DNA of 64,000 bases, taken from NCBI RefSeq assembly GCF_011077955.1, contig NZ_JAALBX010000003.1, positions 248,001 to 312,000 on the forward strand, read 5' to 3'. Positions 55,156 to 63,797 of the stretch are shown here, piece after piece. The stretch comes from Citrobacter freundii. GTDB taxonomy: Bacteria; Pseudomonadota; Gammaproteobacteria; Enterobacterales; Enterobacteriaceae. The position numbers and the translations under genes were made by a program. The stretch's first letter is position 1. Each line of letters opens with the position of its first letter. The notes under the pieces are model-generated. The model saw only the letters and a program-made list of their open reading frames with translations. It had not been told where the DNA came from and ran no database searches.

Positions 55156-55191
55156 AAAATACCCCGTGAGTCGCTCATGGGGTATTTTTTT
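55156..55191 (+). terminator. Terminator of rpoH
   Basis: AAAATACCCC pairs with GGGGTATTTT around a 13-base loop, followed by a run of T. Its 3' arm is the left copy of the islet direct repeat. Confidence 0.92.
55175..55189 (+). repeat. Left direct repeat of the rpoH-side islet
   Basis: TCATGGGGTATTTTT, lying in the loop and 3' arm of the rpoH terminator. An identical 15-mer recurs at 56536-56550; similarity continues imperfectly (TTTTTAGG then TTT) for roughly another 10 bases. Confidence 0.8.
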
Positions 55192-55231
55192 AGGTTTCGC
55201 CTGACGTTTTCCAAGATCAAGTTTTTCGCTT

Positions 55232-55269
55232 TGTTTTACGTCTAATTTTTTGTTTTACGTCTAATTTTT
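55232..55269. repeat. Two tandem copies of a 19-bp unit
   Basis: TGTTTTACGTCTAATTTTT occurs twice head to tail. The stop codon of the membrane-protein gene (55242-55244) lies in the first copy, so the duplication has altered the last residues of that protein. Confidence 0.85.
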
Positions 55270-55619
55270 TCGATATGGGATTTTATGAAATACAAGACAT
55301 AAGTGGCTACGCTATAGGAAAAAGCCATAAGACAAACCCGTAATGGGTGACTTGATAACCATAAAAACATCATCAAGAGCATAGTAAAAATATAGAGTAT
55401 GAAAAATATTTTACTGCGACAAAAGGCCATAATAAATAAAAACGGAATCATAACATACAACATATAAAATCTTACGAATCCTAGTGTGATGCCATGACTT
55501 TGTATTGTGAAATTTTCCAGGTAAAGCATATGGACATAATCATGAATAAGGATCAGAACCAAAGCGGATAGCATTGATGCTAAACATTTATAGGCGAACG
55601 ATAAGAAATTACTTTTCAT
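55242..55619 (-). CDS. Unrecognised small membrane protein of the islet
   Basis: About 125 residues with four hydrophobic segments (for example CLASMLSALVLILIHDYVHML, FYMLYVMIPFLFIMAFC, IFFILYIFTMLLMMFLWLS, VCLMAFSYSVATYVLYFI) and a basic tail EKIRRKTKN. ATG 55619 overlaps the end of the preceding gene by 11 bp, suggesting coupled translation; the frame is open further upstream. No family recognised. Very AT-rich compared with the backbone. Membrane location is confident, function unknown; a partner of the upstream soluble protein is inferred from overlap. Confidence 0.65.
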   Translation of the reverse strand: MKSNFLSFAYKCLASMLSALVLILIHDYVHMLYLENFTIQSHGITLGFVRFYMLYVMIPFLFIMAFCRSKIFFILYIFTMLLMMFLWLSSHPLRVCLMAFSYSVATYVLYFIKSHIEKIRRKTKN

Positions 55620-56412
55620 TCCAGATTCCATATACATCAAGATCCTTCCTGGAAATAGGTTTTGAGAGGGTGGTCGCATCAATAGAGGTGATTATTTCTT
55701 TTTCCTGGATAGATGAAAAAACCGTTTCACTGTTACTATAAGTATAAAGACATTTCTGGCTGGCAAATAAAGCACCTCTTAACAAGAAAAAATTATCATA
55801 ACTATTAGAGCTATCTGTTGCACTACCTAGCGTACCATCAGCCCATTTCATACCCGTTTTTATAACATACTTAATGTTATGTAATGAGCGGTATGTATCC
55901 ACTGCAAAAGGTATCTGCCCAATAGCATCCGTCCAGTAAGGTTGACCATCAATCATAACCATTAAATATCCATCCCCGCCCTGAGAAGTAGTCTTCCAGT
56001 CTCCGGGCATATTAGAATAAAAGGAAGCTGAGAGCCGGTCTATCAACGCAAAATCTACAATTTGCTGCCAGGTGAAATGTTTATATGCATTGGATGTTCC
56101 TGGGTCAGTATTTAAATAAATCATTTTATGAAAGTTGTCAGCCAAAGGTTCAAACCACTGCCATGCATATTTATTATAAAGCTGATGTGCAGTCAATATC
56201 TCAAAATATTCTCCTGAATCTTTATTTAATGCTAAAGCAAAAAGGATCTCACCATTGTTTCTGGTGACTATTTTGCAGCTGGGAATAATACAAATCTCGG
56301 TATGATTTTCCTCAACAGGACGAGTGAATGTTTTATATGTTAAAAAGGTTTTATTATCGCGAGTAGTAAATAAATAGTTGCGCCCATTAATTTGATGAAT
56401 GGATTCTTTCAT
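55609..56412 (-). CDS. Unrecognised protein of the islet (267 aa)
   Basis: 267 residues, no signal peptide and no clear membrane segment, rich in aromatic and Asn/Ser residues (WQWFEPLADNFHKMIYLNTD, GDGYLMVMIDGQPYWTDAIG). I recognise no domain. ATG 56412 has GGAA six bases upstream. AT-rich composition and rare-codon-rich appearance differ from rpoH and gab genes on either side, indicating horizontal acquisition. It overlaps a small membrane-protein gene downstream. Effector-immunity, toxin-antitoxin or defence roles are possible; none is supported by a motif. Confidence 0.7.
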   Translation of the reverse strand: MKESIHQINGRNYLFTTRDNKTFLTYKTFTRPVEENHTEICIIPSCKIVTRNNGEILFALALNKDSGEYFEILTAHQLYNKYAWQWFEPLADNFHKMIYLNTDPGTSNAYKHFTWQQIVDFALIDRLSASFYSNMPGDWKTTSQGGDGYLMVMIDGQPYWTDAIGQIPFAVDTYRSLHNIKYVIKTGMKWADGTLGSATDSSNSYDNFFLLRGALFASQKCLYTYSNSETVFSSIQEKEIITSIDATTLSKPISRKDLDVYGIWNEK

Positions 56413-56470
56413 TTTTACATTCCATTGTATGCATATCGAATTTTATAATAATTCACTTAAGGAGATTGAA

Positions 56471-56558
56471 ATGAAAGATTACTGTCGAGAATTACACGTT
56501 TGAAATTTTAGACCATTGCATATTTGGCACAATCTTCATGGGGTATTTTTGTTTTTAG
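56471..56558 (+). pseudogene. Frameshifted 5' gene remnant at the islet edge
   Basis: AAGGAG sits 6 bp before ATG 56471, an ideal ribosome site, yet the frame closes after 10 codons. If one A is removed after the ATG (ATGAAAG to ATGAAG) the reading becomes MKITVENYTFEILDHC... and stays open to TAG at 56556-56558, just past the right direct repeat. This looks like the beginning of a lost gene cut off at the repeat. Inference from reading frames only. Confidence 0.4.
56536..56550 (+). repeat. Right direct repeat of the rpoH-side islet
   Basis: TCATGGGGTATTTTT, identical to 55175-55189. Unlike the left copy it has no upstream arm to pair with, so it is not a terminator by itself. Confidence 0.8.
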
Positions 56559-56567
56559 GGTTTAATT

Positions 56568-58061
56568 TTACGCCATCCACAATGCCTGCGGGCAATACAA
56601 CCGCACCGATTCCACAAGCCTTGCAAAAGCGTCTGGCATATCGTCTTCGCTAATGCTGGCAAATCCCATCAGTAATCCCCGCCGTGGATTATTTCCCACG
56701 TAATAGCGTGACAGCGCGCGTACCAGAATCCCCTGATTATTGGCATGGTTGGCAATTGCCACATCATCCGCGCCCGCAGGCAGATGCAAAATCAAATGCA
56801 GCCCGGCGTTATCATTAAATTCATTTAGCGCCTGTGGGCCAAACGCTGCGGTAATCAACTGGCACAGTAACGCGCGGCGTTTGCTGTAGAGCAAGCGCAT
56901 CCGGCGTATGTGTGCGGTATAAAGCCCGGAATCGATAAATTCGGCAAGGGTAGTCTGAATAAGTGAATGCCCACTGCGATACAGCTCGGCATGCGCATTT
57001 CTGAAGGGTTTTGCAAGCACCGGAGGCAGGACCAGATAGCCAATCCGCAGCCCAGGATAGAGCGTTTTACTGAACGTGCCGATATAGATAACCGGCGCGT
57101 CCGGCACCAGCCCCTGTAATGCGGGAATGGGCTGGCCGGAGAAGCGAAATTCGCTGTCGTAATCATCTTCCACAATCCAGCACGGGTGGCGAGCGGCCAG
57201 ATTCAACAGGCGCTGTCGCCGTTCCAGACTCATCACCGGCCCCAGCGGATACTGGTGCGATGGGGTAACAAAAATCAGCCGGGGAATATTCTCTGCGCTA
57301 TCCGGCGGGTTCATACCTGCCTGATCGACGTCAATCGGGCACAGCCTGACGTCATTCATCTGCAAAATATGGCGGATCCCCCAGTAAGACGGCTCTTCAA
57401 TCCAGGCGTTATCGCCAGGGTTGGTTAAAAGCCGTGTCACCAAATCAATGGCCTGATGAACGCCCTCTACAATCAGGATTTGTTCTGCCGAGCAATTTAC
57501 CGAGCGTGAAACCCGCAGATACTCCACCAGCGCCTGCTGAAGCGCTGGCGCGCCGCCATGACTACTGTAGGTGAGCTGTCCGGGGGAAGGGCGACGGCTA
57601 ATGCGGGCCTGAATCTTGCTGAAACGCTGATGAGGAAACGCGTTAACGTCCGGTACGCCCGGGATAAACGCGCCCCATTGGCTCGGGCTTGCGCTGATGT
57701 TCTCAAGGAGTTGTTGCCCGCGCCGGGAAAATACCGGCTCCGTGGGAACGCCGCCGGCCGCCAGCCCGCATGCCTGGGTATCGAAGAGGCTGTCTGGCAA
57801 GGTTTGCGCCACAAACGTGCCGCTGCCCTGACGCGTATTCACATACCCTTCAGCCAGTAACTGTTCATACACCGTTATTACGCTGTTGCGCGAAATTCCA
57901 AGCTGCGTGGCCAGGTCCCGTGACGCGGGAAGACGGGTCAGGGGCGCGAGACTTTTATCAAGGATGGCCTGACGCAGCGCGTTATAAAGGCGTCGATGGA
58001 GTAATGCGTCCTGCTGCGCGGCAAAGCGCACCAGCACTAAATCGCCCACCAGAGAATGCAA
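56568..58061 (-). CDS. MocR/GabR-type PLP-dependent transcription regulator
   Basis: 497 residues. N-terminal GntR winged helix (LHRRLYNALRQAILDKSLAPLTRLPASRDLATQLGISRNSVITVYEQLLAEGYV) fused to a fold-type I aminotransferase domain with the PLP Lys in TFSKTLYPGLRIGY and Asp in VEDDYDSEF. MocR regulators usually control the neighbouring gene in response to an amino compound bound as a PLP aldimine. Divergent from a GABA-type aminotransferase gene, the same arrangement as gabR-gabT in Bacillus, so GABA or a related amine is the likely effector. Confidence 0.88.
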   Translation of the reverse strand: MHSLVGDLVLVRFAAQQDALLHRRLYNALRQAILDKSLAPLTRLPASRDLATQLGISRNSVITVYEQLLAEGYVNTRQGSGTFVAQTLPDSLFDTQACGLAAGGVPTEPVFSRRGQQLLENISASPSQWGAFIPGVPDVNAFPHQRFSKIQARISRRPSPGQLTYSSHGGAPALQQALVEYLRVSRSVNCSAEQILIVEGVHQAIDLVTRLLTNPGDNAWIEEPSYWGIRHILQMNDVRLCPIDVDQAGMNPPDSAENIPRLIFVTPSHQYPLGPVMSLERRQRLLNLAARHPCWIVEDDYDSEFRFSGQPIPALQGLVPDAPVIYIGTFSKTLYPGLRIGYLVLPPVLAKPFRNAHAELYRSGHSLIQTTLAEFIDSGLYTAHIRRMRLLYSKRRALLCQLITAAFGPQALNEFNDNAGLHLILHLPAGADDVAIANHANNQGILVRALSRYYVGNNPRRGLLMGFASISEDDMPDAFARLVESVRLYCPQALWMA

Positions 58062-58084
58062 TTGGATCCCTTAATGATTCAGGA

Positions 58085-58107
58085 TTGGTACTCGATTATA
58101 GAACCAA
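58085..58107. promoter_or_regulatory. Candidate operator between mocR-type and aminotransferase genes
   Basis: TTGGT-N13-ACCAA inverted repeat with further symmetry inside (GGTAC and GAACC), centred in the 115-bp divergent spacer. A plausible MocR/GabR binding site by position. Confidence 0.45.
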
Positions 58108-58176
58108 AGCACGTTAAATAAACAATAATGTAGTGTACCTGTTGCGTTAACGTAAAAGAGCTGCGGAGAGAAGATC

Positions 58177-59442
58177 GTGAAAAATTCAGAGCTACATCAA
58201 CGCCGTCAGAATGCGACGCCGCGCGGCATTGGGGTAATGTGTGGGTTTTATGCTGAGCGCGCTGAAAACGCCACTTTGTGGGATGTAGAAGGACGGGAAG
58301 TTATCGATTTCGCCGCCGGGATCGCGGTGTTGAATACCGGGCATCGCCATCCACGTCTGGTGGCGGCGATTGAAAAGCAGCTTCAGGCCTTTACCCATAC
58401 CGCCTATCAGATTGTGCCTTATGAGGGCTATATCTCGCTGGCCGAGCGGATCAACGCGTGCGTACCCGTTGAAGGGCCTGCGAAAACCGCTTTTTTTACC
58501 ACGGGCGCGGAAGCGGTGGAAAACGCGGTGAAAATTGCCCGGGCCAGTACGCGTCGCCCTGGCATCATCGCCTTTGGCGGCGCGTTCCATGGCCGCACCT
58601 ACATGACAATGGCGCTCACCGGCAAAGTGGCGCCGTATAAGCTGGGCTTTGGGCCTTTCCCGGGTTCGGTCTTCCATGCCCGTTATCCTAACGCGCTGCA
58701 CGGGGTGAGCGTCGAAGAGTCGCTTTTAAGCCTTGAAACTATTTTTAAAGCCGATATCGCCCCGGATCAGGTGGCGGCAATCATTCTGGAGCCGGTCCAG
58801 GGCGAAGGGGGTTTTAACGTCGCGCCGCCGGAATTATTGACTGCGCTACGGGCGATTTGCGACCAACACGGTATTTTGTTGATTGCTGATGAAGTGCAGA
58901 GCGGGTTTGCGCGCACCGGTAAACTGTTCGCTATGGAGCATTATCCGGTGAAAGCCGATTTGGTGACGATGGCGAAAAGCCTCGCGGGCGGGATGCCGCT
59001 TTCCGCCGTGGCGGGCCGTGCAGAGGTGATGGATGCGCCTGCGCCTGGCGGGCTGGGAGGAACCTACGCTGGCAACCCGCTGGCTATCGCTTCGGCGCTG
59101 GCGGTTCTGGATGTCATTGAAGAAGAGAAGTTGTGCCAGCGCGCCAATACGTTGGGCGCGCAGTTAACGGAAGTGCTTGAGCAGGCGCAATCTCAAAGCA
59201 AAGCCATCGCACAGGTGCGCGGGCTTGGCTCGATGATTGCCGTCGAATTTTATGACCCGGAAACCGGCAAGCCCTCGCCTGAGATTACACGCGATGTGCA
59301 ACAAGCCGCGCTGGAGCAAGGGTTGTTGTTACTCAGCTGCGGGGTTTACGGTAATGTGATCCGCTTCCTGTATCCGCTGACTATTCCGCAGGAACAATTC
59401 ACCAAAGCGCTCACCATCCTTAAGCAGGTTTTACCGCGCTGA
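58177..59442 (+). CDS. 4-aminobutyrate aminotransferase (GabT/PuuE type)
   Basis: 421 residues, class III PLP aminotransferase. FFTTGAEAVENAVKIAR, FHGRTYMTMALTGKVAPYKLGFGPFPG, EPVQGEGGFNVAP, DEVQSGFARTGKLFAME and the PLP Lys in TMAKSLAGGMPLS match E. coli GabT and PuuE about equally. Converts GABA and 2-oxoglutarate to succinate semialdehyde and glutamate. GTG start at 58177 after GGAGAG. No gabD or gabP is nearby; the gene sits alone with its MocR-type regulator, inserted between rpoH and livJ. Confidence 0.9.
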   Translation: MKNSELHQRRQNATPRGIGVMCGFYAERAENATLWDVEGREVIDFAAGIAVLNTGHRHPRLVAAIEKQLQAFTHTAYQIVPYEGYISLAERINACVPVEGPAKTAFFTTGAEAVENAVKIARASTRRPGIIAFGGAFHGRTYMTMALTGKVAPYKLGFGPFPGSVFHARYPNALHGVSVEESLLSLETIFKADIAPDQVAAIILEPVQGEGGFNVAPPELLTALRAICDQHGILLIADEVQSGFARTGKLFAMEHYPVKADLVTMAKSLAGGMPLSAVAGRAEVMDAPAPGGLGGTYAGNPLAIASALAVLDVIEEEKLCQRANTLGAQLTEVLEQAQSQSKAIAQVRGLGSMIAVEFYDPETGKPSPEITRDVQQAALEQGLLLLSCGVYGNVIRFLYPLTIPQEQFTKALTILKQVLPR

Positions 59443-59447
59443 TCCTG

Positions 59448-59499
59448 ACGCGACGGGGCAATGTTGTTGCAGTTGTGTTGCAACAAGACCCCGTCGCGT
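59448..59499 (+). other. Long bipartite hairpin between the aminotransferase gene and livJ
   Basis: ACGCGACGGGG (59448-59458) pairs perfectly with CCCCGTCGCGT (59489-59499), and inside it TTGTTGCA pairs with TGCAACAA around a 7-base loop. No long U-run follows. Could end the aminotransferase message. Confidence 0.6.
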
Positions 59500-59701
59500 T
59501 CACTTTCTGTTATTCACTCCACAAAATTGTTGTTCCAAAATCAGAAAAATGGGGTATGTTTTAGCAGAGTATGCTGCTCAGGCACCGGTGGCATCCCTCC
59601 TTTCTAAAATCTAATGCTACGCCTAAGTGTGATAGCGACATAATGTGCCAAATCAAAACAACAAAACAACTGCAATAACCACAATAATGGGGATCCTCAG
59701 G

Positions 59702-60805
59702 ATGAAAATGACGGGTAAAGCGTTACTGGCGGGATGTATCGCTCTGGCGATGAGCAGCGCGGCAATGGCAGAAGATATTAAAATCGCTGTTGTGGGGGCA
59801 ATGTCCGGTCCGGTCGCGCAGTATGGAGACCAGGAGTTTACTGGCGCAGAGCAAGCCGTTGCCGACATTAACGCTAAAGGCGGCATCAAAGGCAATAAAC
59901 TGGTTATCACTAAATACGATGACGCCTGCGACCCGAAACAAGCGGTTGCGGTAGCGAACAAAGTGGTTAACGATGGCATCAAATATGTTATCGGCCACCT
60001 GTGCTCGTCTTCCACACAGCCTGCATCAGACATTTACGAAGACGAAGGCATTCTGATGATTACGCCTGCGGCTACCGCACCGGAGCTGACCGCGCGTGGT
60101 TATAAACTGGTGATGCGCACCACCGGACTGGACTCCGATCAGGGCCCAACCGCCGCGAAATACATCGTTGAGAAAGTGAAACCGAAGCGCATTGCCGTTA
60201 TCCATGACAAACAGCAATACGGTGAAGGCCTGGCGCGTTCCGTACAAGACGGCCTGAAAAAAGCCGGCGCGAATGTGGTGTTCTTTGACGGTATCACGGC
60301 AGGCGAGAAAGATTTCTCTACCCTGGTGGCGCGTCTGAAGAAAGAAAATATCGACTTTGTGTACTACGGCGGTTACCACCCGGAAATGGGTCAAATCCTG
60401 CGCCAGTCTCGTGCGGCAGGGCTGAAAACCCAGTTTATGGGACCGGAAGGGGTGGCGAACGTATCGCTGTCTAACATCGCAGGCGAATCTGCCGAAGGCA
60501 TGTTAGTCACCAAACCGAAGAACTACGATCAGATCCCGGCGAACAAACCGATTGTGGATGCGATCAAGGCCAAGAAACAGGATCCGAGCGGTGCGTTTGT
60601 GTGGACCACCTATGCGGCGCTGCAATCCTTGCAGGCGGGCCTGAATCAGTCTGACGATCCGGCTGAAATCGCCAAATACCTGAAAGCAAACTCCGTTGAA
60701 ACCGTAATGGGGCCGCTGGCGTGGGATGAGAAGGGCGATCTGAAAGGCTTTGAATTCGGCGTGTTTACGTGGCATGCCAATGGTACAGCGACCGACGCCA
60801 AATAA
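59702..60805 (+). CDS. livJ: Leu/Ile/Val-binding protein LivJ
   Basis: 367-residue periplasmic protein with signal [23 protein letters not shown] and mature [30 protein letters not shown], nearly the same as E. coli LivJ. Binds leucine, isoleucine and valine for the LivHMGF transporter. The start at 59702 aligns with E. coli; the frame is open upstream to 59645. Separated from livK by panM on the other strand, as in K-12. Confidence 0.96.
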   Translation: MKMTGKALLAGCIALAMSSAAMAEDIKIAVVGAMSGPVAQYGDQEFTGAEQAVADINAKGGIKGNKLVITKYDDACDPKQAVAVANKVVNDGIKYVIGHLCSSSTQPASDIYEDEGILMITPAATAPELTARGYKLVMRTTGLDSDQGPTAAKYIVEKVKPKRIAVIHDKQQYGEGLARSVQDGLKKAGANVVFFDGITAGEKDFSTLVARLKKENIDFVYYGGYHPEMGQILRQSRAAGLKTQFMGPEGVANVSLSNIAGESAEGMLVTKPKNYDQIPANKPIVDAIKAKKQDPSGAFVWTTYAALQSLQAGLNQSDDPAEIAKYLKANSVETVMGPLAWDEKGDLKGFEFGVFTWHANGTATDAK

Positions 60806-60884
60806 TTTGCCTGTCGCCTTTCACGCTGTCGCAGCGTTGACGGCCTTCAGAAACCCCGGTCACTTACTGATGTAAGTTGGATCT

Positions 60885-60919
60885 TAAAAAAACGGCCACA
60901 TAACCGTGGCCGTTTTATT
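60885..60919. terminator. Bidirectional terminator between livJ and panM
   Basis: AACGGCCAC-ATAACC-GTGGCCGTT with A-run before and T-rich after, serving both livJ and panM. Confidence 0.9.
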
Positions 60920-61301
60920 AGCGTTTTTCCCAACCGCCTTCTTCGATACTAAACCCCAGCGCCTGCATAAAGGCATTCATCACGTTGCGGTCCTCAACGC
61001 CGACATCCGAAATCCACCAGTGGCTAATCTCAGGGTTATCACGGATCACTTCTTCAATCAGATAGTGCCCAATGCCGCGTCGGCGCGTCAGTTCACGCAC
61101 CCGCAACGAATCCATCGCGCCTTGATTGTTGGTCAACGTTACCCGGACGGCGCCTAACAGTCTTTCATTGAAACGTGCGGCATAAATGCGGTGGCCTTCG
61201 TCAATCGTCAACGACGCGCTGGAGTACTCGGGCCAAATTTTGGCCAGATCGATGTGATCCTGCGGCGTGAAAGTAAGTAAGCGAATAATAGTGAGTTTCA
61301 T
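60918..61301 (-). CDS. panM: PanD maturation factor PanM (PanZ)
   Basis: 127-residue GNAT-fold protein, 60% or more similar by eye to E. coli PanM/PanZ (MKLTIIRLLTF, RIYAARFNERLLGAVRVTL, RVRELTRRRGIGHYLIEEV, FMQALGFSIEEGGWEKR). Binds acetyl-CoA and triggers self-cleavage of aspartate decarboxylase PanD, for beta-alanine and CoA synthesis. ATG 61301 agrees with E. coli. Confidence 0.93.
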   Translation of the reverse strand: MKLTIIRLLTFTPQDHIDLAKIWPEYSSASLTIDEGHRIYAARFNERLLGAVRVTLTNNQGAMDSLRVRELTRRRGIGHYLIEEVIRDNPEISHWWISDVGVEDRNVMNAFMQALGFSIEEGGWEKR

Positions 61302-61720
61302 AGGTGGCATCCCGAAGGCAATTTTTCCGAGTGTATCCAAATTATCGACCATAACGCCTGGTCTTTTTTAACTAATTCAGTAGTTGAATAATTTTTATCA
61401 CGGATCAAAAGCAGTGCGAATGTTCCGGGAATGAAATTTAACCAGGTTTTTACTCTGACAGGTAGTGATTTATTCGGCTTATTGCACCAATATTTTATGC
61501 TGAGATATATGCTTTTTTTTGTTTAACTCTGACTGAATCCAGAATATTATCTTTGCTTAATGTCATGAAAAATAGACGTTTTAGCCTGTCATATAGTAAA
61601 AATTAGCGCTAACCCATTAAAGAGACAGGTAAAAGTAGTGTTGTTTACAAAAACAGCAGAACATATTTTAACCATAATAAAACCAGAAATTAACAACTGG
61701 TCTGAGTGGGGATGCACGGA
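61302..61720. promoter_or_regulatory. Upstream region of livKHM and panM
   Basis: About 0.4 kb, AT-rich, no ORF. In E. coli the livK promoter is repressed by Lrp and leucine and has a transcribed leader. I see no single strong Lrp motif, but the A/T-tract composition suits Lrp. Confidence 0.4.
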
Positions 61721-62836
61721 ATGAAATACAACGCGAAAAAAGTACTCGCAGGGATGGTTGCGCTGGCATTGACTCACACGGCAGCGGCGCAAGAGATCAA
61801 AGTCGCGGTAGTCGGCGCGATGTCTGGCCCGGTGGCTCAGTGGGGCGATATGGAATTCAATGGCGCGCGGCAGGCTATTAAAGACATCAACGCGAAAGGC
61901 GGCGTTAAAGGCGACACACTGGTTGGCGTTGAGTACGACGATGCCTGCGATCCGAAACAAGCAGTCGCGGTCGCTAACAAAATCGTTAACGACGGCATTA
62001 AATATGTCATCGGCCACCTCTGCTCATCCTCTACGCAGCCTGCGTCCGATATCTACGAAGATGAAGGCATTTTGATGATAACGCCAGGGGCGACTAACCC
62101 GGAACTGACCCAGCGCGGTTATCAAATGATTATGCGCACCGCTGGACTGGACTCCGCGCAGGGGCCAACGGCGGCGAAGTATATTCTGGAAACCGTCAAA
62201 CCTCAGCGTATCGCTATCCTTCATGACAAACAGCAGTATGGCGAAGGCCTGGCGCGCGCCGTACAGGACGCGCTGAAAAAAGGCGGCGCCAACGTGGTGT
62301 TCTTTGACGGCATCACAGCGGGGGAGAAAGATTTCTCAGCGCTGTTGTCTCGTCTGCAAAAAGAAAATATCGATTTCGTTTACTACGGCGGTTACTACCC
62401 GGAGATGGGCCAGATGTTGCGCCAGGCGCGCGGGATCGGCCTGAAAACCCAGTTTATGGGCCCGGAAGGCGTCGGTAACGCGTCACTGTCCAATATCGCA
62501 GGCGATGCAGGCGAAGGGATGCTGGTAACGATGCCGAAACGCTATGACCAGGAAGCCTCGAACAAAACGATCGTGGATGCCCTGAAAGCTGACAAGAAAG
62601 ACGCCAGCGGGCCGTACGTGTGGATCACCTATGCCGCCGTACAGTCACTGGCAACCGGGATGGAAAGAAGCGGTTCAAAAGAACCGGCTGACATTATTAA
62701 GGACTTAAAAGAGCACGGCGCGCAGACCGTGATTGGGCCGCTGAACTGGGATGAAAAAGGCGATCTGAAGGGATTTGATTTTGGTGTATTCCAGTGGCAT
62801 GCCGACGGGTCATCAACCAGCGTTAGCCAACGGTAA
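61721..62836 (+). CDS. livK: Leucine-specific binding protein LivK
   Basis: 371 residues with signal [23 protein letters not shown] and mature [31 protein letters not shown] paralogue of livJ 1 kb away with long shared blocks ([40 protein letters not shown]). Trp in QWGDMEFNG distinguishes LivK-like from LivJ-like. Supplies leucine to LivHMGF. Followed by livH after 34 bp. Confidence 0.95.
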   Translation: MKYNAKKVLAGMVALALTHTAAAQEIKVAVVGAMSGPVAQWGDMEFNGARQAIKDINAKGGVKGDTLVGVEYDDACDPKQAVAVANKIVNDGIKYVIGHLCSSSTQPASDIYEDEGILMITPGATNPELTQRGYQMIMRTAGLDSAQGPTAAKYILETVKPQRIAILHDKQQYGEGLARAVQDALKKGGANVVFFDGITAGEKDFSALLSRLQKENIDFVYYGGYYPEMGQMLRQARGIGLKTQFMGPEGVGNASLSNIAGDAGEGMLVTMPKRYDQEASNKTIVDALKADKKDASGPYVWITYAAVQSLATGMERSGSKEPADIIKDLKEHGAQTVIGPLNWDEKGDLKGFDFGVFQWHADGSSTSVSQR

Positions 62837-62870
62837 ATTGCTGACCTGAACAAGAGAAAAAGGTTACGTT

Positions 62871-63797
62871 ATGTCCGAGCAGTTCCTCTATTTTTTACAG
62901 CAAATGTTTAATGGCGTCACGCTGGGGAGTACCTATGCGCTGATCGCCATCGGCTACACCATGGTGTACGGCATTATCGGCATGATCAACTTCGCCCACG
63001 GCGAGGTATACATGATCGGCAGCTACGTCTCCTTTATGATCGTCGCCGCGCTGATGATGATGGGTATCGACGCTAACTGGTTACTGGTGGGCGCGGCCTT
63101 TGTCGGGGCGATTGTTATCGCCAGCGCCTATGGCTGGAGTATCGAACGGGTGGCGTACCGTCCGGTGCGTAGCTCTAAGCGCCTGATTGCGCTGATTTCC
63201 GCCATCGGGATGTCAATCTTCCTGCAAAACTACGTCAGCCTGACGCAAGGCTCGCGCGACGTGGCGCTGCCGAGCCTGTTTAACGGCCAGTGGCTGGTGG
63301 GCAGCAGTGAAAACTTCTCCGCGTCTATCACTACCATGCAGTTGGTAATCTGGGTCGTAACCTTCCTGGCGATGCTGGCGCTAACGCTGTTTATTCGCTA
63401 CTCCCGTATGGGCCGCGCCTGCCGCGCCTGCGCGGAAGATTTGAAAATGGCCAGTCTGCTTGGCATTAACACCGATCGCGTAATTTCGCTAACGTTCGTC
63501 ATCGGCGCCGCCATGGCGGCGGTCGCGGGCGTCTTGTTAGGGCAGTTCTACGGCGTTATTAACCCGTATATCGGTTTTATGGCGGGCATGAAAGCCTTTA
63601 CCGCAGCGGTGCTTGGCGGCATTGGCAGTATTCCTGGCGCGATGATAGGCGGCCTAATTCTGGGGCTTACCGAAGCGCTGACCTCCGCTTATCTGAGTAC
63701 GGAATATAAAGATGTGGTGTCCTTCGCACTGTTGATTGGCGTCTTGCTGGTAATGCCTACCGGTATTCTGGGCCGTCCGGAGGTAGAGAAAGTATGA
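62871..63797 (+). CDS. livH: Branched-chain amino acid permease LivH
   Basis: 308 residues, about eight helices, with the LIV-family loops YALIAIGYTMVYGIIGMINFAHGEVYMIG and RACRACAEDLKMASLLGINTDRVI. Forms the membrane channel with LivM. Its stop overlaps the livM start (ATGA). Confidence 0.96.
   Translation: MSEQFLYFLQQMFNGVTLGSTYALIAIGYTMVYGIIGMINFAHGEVYMIGSYVSFMIVAALMMMGIDANWLLVGAAFVGAIVIASAYGWSIERVAYRPVRSSKRLIALISAIGMSIFLQNYVSLTQGSRDVALPSLFNGQWLVGSSENFSASITTMQLVIWVVTFLAMLALTLFIRYSRMGRACRACAEDLKMASLLGINTDRVISLTFVIGAAMAAVAGVLLGQFYGVINPYIGFMAGMKAFTAAVLGGIGSIPGAMIGGLILGLTEALTSAYLSTEYKDVVSFALLIGVLLVMPTGILGRPEVEKV

Noticed and set aside
59702-62836. livJ and livK as a recent tandem duplication
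   Set aside because: They are the ancient paralogues present with the same order and panM between them in E. coli.
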